The position numbers were made by a program, and so were the translations under genes. The notes under the pieces were generated by a model that saw only the letters and a list, made by a program, of their open reading frames with translations, was not told the origin of the DNA and made no database searches. From positions 186,001 through 250,000 of the forward strand of contig NZ_JACYFR010000002.1 of NCBI RefSeq assembly GCF_014837175.1: DNA of 64,000 bases, read 5' to 3'. This document shows, piece by piece, positions 60,881 to 64,000 of this stretch (positions within the stretch are counted from its first letter, which is position 1; each line of letters opens with the position of its first letter). Source of the stretch: Cellulomonas sp. JH27-2 (GTDB lineage: Bacteria; Actinomycetota; Actinomycetes; Actinomycetales; Cellulomonadaceae).

Positions 60881-60918
60881 GTTTCTCTGTGGTGTACCAA
60901 ATGTTTCCGCCGCGTTAC
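60881..60918 (-). promoter_or_regulatory. GlnR binding box upstream of glnA
   Basis: On the minus strand the site reads GTAAC-N6-GAAAC-N6-TACAC-N6-GAAAC. Spacing is exactly six in all three gaps, and three of four half-sites match the GlnR consensus (GTNAC/GAAAC). Actinobacterial GlnR binds such a-b-a-b boxes to activate glnA under nitrogen limitation. glnR itself is not in the window. Confidence 0.82.
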
Positions 60919-60984
60919 GCCGAAGGCTCGGGTGTAACGATCCGTGGTCGAACCGGACAGGCGTCCGGACCCAGGTACGGCACC

Positions 60985-60990
60985 TACCCT
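60985..60990 (+). promoter_or_regulatory. -10 element TACCCT, leaderless RDD gene
   Basis: TACCCT ends 7 nt before the ATG at 60998. Confidence 0.55.
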
Positions 60991-60997
60991 GGTCGAT

Positions 60998-61492
60998 ATG
61001 ACGTCGCGCGACAACATGGGTTCCTGGCTCGAGGGTGGACCGACCGGTCCGGACCAGTCCGGGCGTCGCCTGGGCCTGCCCGAGGACGGCCCCGGCTCGC
61101 GGGCGGATCTGGGGCGGCGCGTCGGTGCGCTCGCCATCGACTGGGTCGCCTGCCTGGCGATCTCGGCGGCGTTCTTCCCGACGAGCACCGGCGCATGGCT
61201 GACGCGCGGGAGCTCGGGCGCGACGCTCCTGATCTTCGCGATCGAGAACCTGCTGCTGATCGGTTCGCTGGGCTTCAGCTTCGGGCATCGCCTTGTGGGA
61301 CTGCGGGTCCGGCGGATGCTCATCGCGACCGAGGGGGGAGCGGCGGAGCCCGACGACGGCCGCGCACCCGGCTTCGGGCGCGCGCTGATCCGCACGGTCC
61401 TGCTCTGCCTGGTCGTCCCGGCCGTCGTGTGGGACTCGGACGGCCGCGGCCTGCACGACCGGCTCGCTGGGACCGCGATCGTCCGCCGCTGA
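60998..61492 (+). CDS. RDD family membrane protein
   Basis: The 164-residue protein has the RDD signature: [19 protein letters not shown] (Arg and Asp flanking helix 1), a second helix ([17 protein letters not shown]) and [19 protein letters not shown] followed by [15 protein letters not shown]. Three helices in total. It is divergent from glnA, as RDD genes often are in actinobacteria. Function unknown. Confidence 0.88.
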   Translation: MTSRDNMGSWLEGGPTGPDQSGRRLGLPEDGPGSRADLGRRVGALAIDWVACLAISAAFFPTSTGAWLTRGSSGATLLIFAIENLLLIGSLGFSFGHRLVGLRVRRMLIATEGGAAEPDDGRAPGFGRALIRTVLLCLVVPAVVWDSDGRGLHDRLAGTAIVRR

Positions 61493-61514
61493 GCCCGTCG
61501 GGGATCCGTCGGCG

Positions 61515-62225
61515 TCAGCGCCCGCGCATGCCCTTGCGGTCGGGGCGTGCCCGCATCGGGTCGACGCCCTTCGGGACGGGCAGACGGACGCCACCGAGGG
61601 CGGTGAGGCGCTTGCTGACCTCGGCGACCTCCTGCTTGGTCAGCTTCGGCTTGAGCTTCTGCACGGCGCGGGGCAGGCTGCGCAGCGCGACCTGGCCCTC
61701 CTCGTTGCCGCACTGGATGATTGTGATCGGTGCACCGGAGATGACGCGGGCGGTGCGCTTGCGCTCGGCATCGAGCAGGCGCCCGACGCGGTTGGCCGGT
61801 CCCTCGCTCACCAGGACGACGCCGGCACGGCCGAGGCCGCGGAAGACCATGTCCTGTGTGCGCGGGTCCACGGCCACGGGCTCCTCGGCGAACGTCCAGC
61901 CGCGGCGGATGGTGCCGAGCGCCGCACGCGACGCACCCGGCTGCCCCTCGATGCTCGCGTACGCCGAGCTTTCGGCGCGGCGGGCCAGCAGGAACATCCC
62001 GACGAGCACCGCGAACGGGATGCTGAGCAGCGCCATGTAGACGGTGTGCCCGATGATCAGGCCGACGACGACGCCGAGCACGATCACGCCGAGGAACGAA
62101 CCCAGGACGATCCACGTCACCGCCGGGTCGTTCTTGCGCGTCATCTGGTACGCCTGCCAGATCTGCGTGTACCAGCGGGTCTTCTTCACCTTGGGCGCAT
62201 CGGCGGCAGAGTTGTCACGGGCCAT
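61515..62225 (-). CDS. DUF4191 membrane protein
   Basis: The 236-residue protein has two membrane helices ([18 protein letters not shown] and [19 protein letters not shown]) and a cytoplasmic part with [19 protein letters not shown] and [23 protein letters not shown]. This matches DUF4191, restricted to actinobacteria and commonly found next to lipA. TAGACT lies 8 nt before the ATG. Function unknown. Confidence 0.9.
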   Translation of the reverse strand: MARDNSAADAPKVKKTRWYTQIWQAYQMTRKNDPAVTWIVLGSFLGVIVLGVVVGLIIGHTVYMALLSIPFAVLVGMFLLARRAESSAYASIEGQPGASRAALGTIRRGWTFAEEPVAVDPRTQDMVFRGLGRAGVVLVSEGPANRVGRLLDAERKRTARVISGAPITIIQCGNEEGQVALRSLPRAVQKLKPKLTKQEVAEVSKRLTALGGVRLPVPKGVDPMRARPDRKGMRGR

Positions 62226-62233
62226 GGTCAGTG

Positions 62234-62239
62234 AGTCTA
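62234..62239 (-). promoter_or_regulatory. -10 element TAGACT of DUF4191 gene
   Basis: TAGACT on the minus strand ends 8 nt before the ATG at 62225. Confidence 0.5.
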
Positions 62240-62297
62240 CCGAGCGCCCGAACCGGCGCGGACCGCGTCCGCTCAGGGCGCAGCCGTCCGGGACGTG

Positions 62298-63299
62298 TCA
62301 GCGCGCGAGCAGGCTCGCGGCCTCCTGGCGTGCGGTCGTCGGCTCGCCCAGGTGGGCCAGCGCGTCGGGGATCGGCAGGCCGCGGCGGCGCATCGCCTGG
62401 CCCCACAGGCGTCCGGCGCGGTACGACGAGCGCACGAGGGGCCCCGACATCACGCCGAGGAACCCGAGGCGCGTGGCCTCCTCCGACAGCTCGACGAACT
62501 CCTCCGGGCGGACCCAGCGGTCCACCGGGTGGTGGCGCAGCGACGGGCGCAGGTACTGCGTGATCGTGATGAGGTCGCAACCGGCCTCGTGCAGCTGGGC
62601 GAGCGCCTCGACGATCTCCTCGGTCGTCTCGCCCATGCCCAGGATCAGGTTGGACTTGGTCACCAGCCCGGCCTCGCGGGCGCGAGTGATGACGGACAGC
62701 GACCGCTCGTAGCGGAACCCGGGGCGGATCTGCTTGAAGATGCGGGGGACCGTCTCGAGGTTGTGGGCCAGCACCTCGGGCCGCGACGAGTTCACCTCGT
62801 CGAGCAGCTCGGGAAGCGCGTTGAAGTCGGGGATCAGCAGCTCGACGCCCGTGCCGGGGTTGACCGCGTGGATCTGGCGCACGGTCTCGGCGTACAGCCA
62901 CGCACCGCCGTCGGCCAGGTCGTCGCGCGCCACGCCCGTGACCGTCGCGTACTTCAGGCCCATGGCCTGCACGGACGCGGCCACGCGGCGGGGTTCGTCG
63001 GCGTCGAAGTCCGCGGGCTTGCCCGTGTCGATCTGGCAGAAGTCGCAGCGTCGCGTGCACTGGTCGCCGCCGATGAGGAACGTGGCCTCGCGGTCCTCCC
63101 AGCACTCGAAGATGTTGGGGCAGCCGGCCTCCTCGCACACCGTGTGCAGGCCCTCGCGCTTCACCAGGCCCTTGAGCTCCGAGTACTCGGGCCCCATGGT
63201 GGCGCGGGTGCGGATCCACTCGGGCTTCTTCTCGATGGGCGTCGCGGCGTTGCGGGCCTCGACGCGGAGCAGCCTGCGTCCGTCGGGTGCGGTGGTCAC
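62298..63299 (-). CDS. lipA: Lipoyl synthase
   Basis: LipA is a radical SAM enzyme that inserts two sulfurs into octanoyl-lysine. The 333-residue protein has the auxiliary cluster motif [12 protein letters not shown] (Cys spacing 4 and 5), the radical-SAM CTRRCDFC, and the C-terminal RSSY serine ligand. GTG 63299 lies 7 nt after TAGGGT, consistent with a leaderless start; GTG 63308 would add three residues but would overlap the -10. Its product is needed by the pyruvate dehydrogenase complex whose E1 is in this window. Confidence 0.96.
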   Translation of the reverse strand: MTTAPDGRRLLRVEARNAATPIEKKPEWIRTRATMGPEYSELKGLVKREGLHTVCEEAGCPNIFECWEDREATFLIGGDQCTRRCDFCQIDTGKPADFDADEPRRVAASVQAMGLKYATVTGVARDDLADGGAWLYAETVRQIHAVNPGTGVELLIPDFNALPELLDEVNSSRPEVLAHNLETVPRIFKQIRPGFRYERSLSVITRAREAGLVTKSNLILGMGETTEEIVEALAQLHEAGCDLITITQYLRPSLRHHPVDRWVRPEEFVELSEEATRLGFLGVMSGPLVRSSYRAGRLWGQAMRRRGLPIPDALAHLGEPTTARQEAASLLAR

Positions 63300-63306
63300 G
63301 TCGTTC

Positions 63307-63312
63307 ACCCTA
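63307..63312 (-). promoter_or_regulatory. -10 element TAGGGT, leaderless lipA
   Basis: TAGGGT on the minus strand ends 7 nt before the lipA GTG at 63299. Confidence 0.55.
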
Positions 63313-63447
63313 GACCGCCTCGCCGGAGTTGGGACTGCGGCGAGGTGGACGTCACACGGGACCTGGGTCCCACGCGGACCGGTCCGGGTCGGGAGAAGGC
63401 TGGGGGAACGACGACACGTCGTGAACGTCCGGATCGGAGGGGTCGTC

Positions 63448-63945
63448 ATGCGGGTGCTGGTGAGCGTGGCGTCGCGCCACGGCGCGACGGCCGAGATGGG
63501 CGAGGAGATCGCGCTCGAGCTGGCGCGGGCGGGGCACGACGTGCACGTGGTCGAGCCCGACGAGGTCGAGGGCGTGACCGACTACGACGCGGTGGTGCTC
63601 GGCTCCGCCGTGTACGCCGGGCGTCTGGCCGTCGCGCTGCGGGCGCTCGTCGAGCGGTTCGGCGGACAGCTGCGGGCGCGGCCCGTGTGGCTGTTCTGGT
63701 CCGGGCCCGTGGGTGACCCGCCGCTGCCGATCACACCGCCCGACGACGTCCACGTCATCGCCGACGCCGTCGGCGCGCTCGAGCCCCGGTGCTTCGTCGG
63801 CCGCATCGACCCCGGCGTCCTCGACCTGAGCGAGCGTGCGCTCGTCGCGCTCACGCAGGCCCCCGCGGGCGACTTCCGCGACCTCGACGCCGTGCGCGCG
63901 TGGGCGCGGACCGTCGCCGAGAACCTCACGGCGCAGCCCGTCTGA
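63448..63945 (+). CDS. Flavodoxin domain protein (protoporphyrinogen-oxidase HemG-like)
   Basis: The 165-residue protein has an FMN-binding flavodoxin fold: [18 protein letters not shown] carries the phosphate loop, [17 protein letters not shown] the second loop, and [13 protein letters not shown] the third. It resembles the flavodoxin_5 (HemG-like) family of menaquinone- or F420-era oxidoreductases. GGAGG precedes ATG 63448 by about 7 nt. It lacks a membrane anchor. Confidence 0.87.
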   Translation: MRVLVSVASRHGATAEMGEEIALELARAGHDVHVVEPDEVEGVTDYDAVVLGSAVYAGRLAVALRALVERFGGQLRARPVWLFWSGPVGDPPLPITPPDDVHVIADAVGALEPRCFVGRIDPGVLDLSERALVALTQAPAGDFRDLDAVRAWARTVAENLTAQPV

Positions 63946-64000
63946 GGTCCTCCAGACGCGTGACGGACCCGGACTCGGCGACGAGGGCGGTGGCCGGGTT
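63926..64000 (-). CDS. Possible 3' end of a minus-strand gene
   Basis: An open frame enters from the right edge and ends at TGA (63926-63928) with [21 protein letters not shown]. It overlaps the flavodoxin gene 3' end by 20 bp. Too little is visible to name a family. Confidence 0.3.
   Translation of the reverse strand, partial: NPATALVAESGSVTRLEDLRRAAP

Overview
The window is high-GC DNA (roughly 70% or more by eye) with dense, mostly vertical actinobacterial gene order. Markers include a fabD-fabH-acpP-fabF operon behind a FasR-type regulator, glnA2-glnE, BldC, homodimeric aceE, polyphosphate glucokinase, and DUF3145, DUF3052 and DUF4191 proteins. With the maltose ABC transporter and GH13 enzyme, this suits a Micrococcales member, probably Cellulomonas or a close relative. 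That placement is inference; no rRNA is present.

Layout. 1-6333: a LacI-family regulator (cut by the window edge), divergent from a malto-oligosaccharide operon (binding lipoprotein, two permeases, GH13 glucosidase; no ATPase). 6446-16991: dgt, dnaG, membrane and hypothetical proteins, a PAP2 phosphatase, tRNA-Asn, tRNA-Met, a c-di-GMP-I (GEMM) riboswitch in front of bldC, peptide deformylase and DUF3145. 17062-21998: type II fatty acid synthesis operon and fasR. 22122-33549: aceE, DUF3052 plus peroxiredoxin, tRNA-Val fused almost directly to a MOSC gene, a Nif3/zinc-ribbon/phosphatase operon, an anion permease, yaaA, a lone LuxR HTH and RNase P RNA. 33708-43419: a degenerate ABC ATPase with a YhgE/Pip membrane protein, SDR, ppgK-map, YitT, an EEP phosphatase, panB and nadE. 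43569-44864: a cassette of one AbiEi-like/DUF559-like gene bracketed by two copies of a complex 66-67 bp palindrome. 45005-56339: glnA2, glnE, AI-2E exporter, a molybdopterin/flavin oxidoreductase operon, and a two-component system. 57231-59248: the only clearly decayed stretch, with remnants of calcium-binding repeats, a NucA/NucB toxin tip, an intact SUKH immunity gene and a broken HTH gene. 59396-64000: glnA with a four-element GlnR box, RDD, DUF4191, lipA and a flavodoxin.

How genes work together. Maltodextrin import feeds the GH13 enzyme, then glucokinase, then pyruvate dehydrogenase; LipA supplies the lipoyl cofactor used by that complex. Acetyl-CoA leads into FabH/FabD/ACP/FabF. GlnA and GlnE form the nitrogen assimilation node, with GlnR as the probable transcriptional control. 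Def and Map process nascent proteins.

Two sequence-wide features stand out. Many genes have a TANNNT-like -10 hexamer exactly 6-8 nt before the start codon, predicting leaderless mRNAs. Several intergenic gaps carry very long, perfectly palindromic bidirectional terminators. The best candidates for something new are the riboswitch-bldC unit, the palindrome-flanked AbiEi-like cassette, and the orphan toxin-immunity relic.
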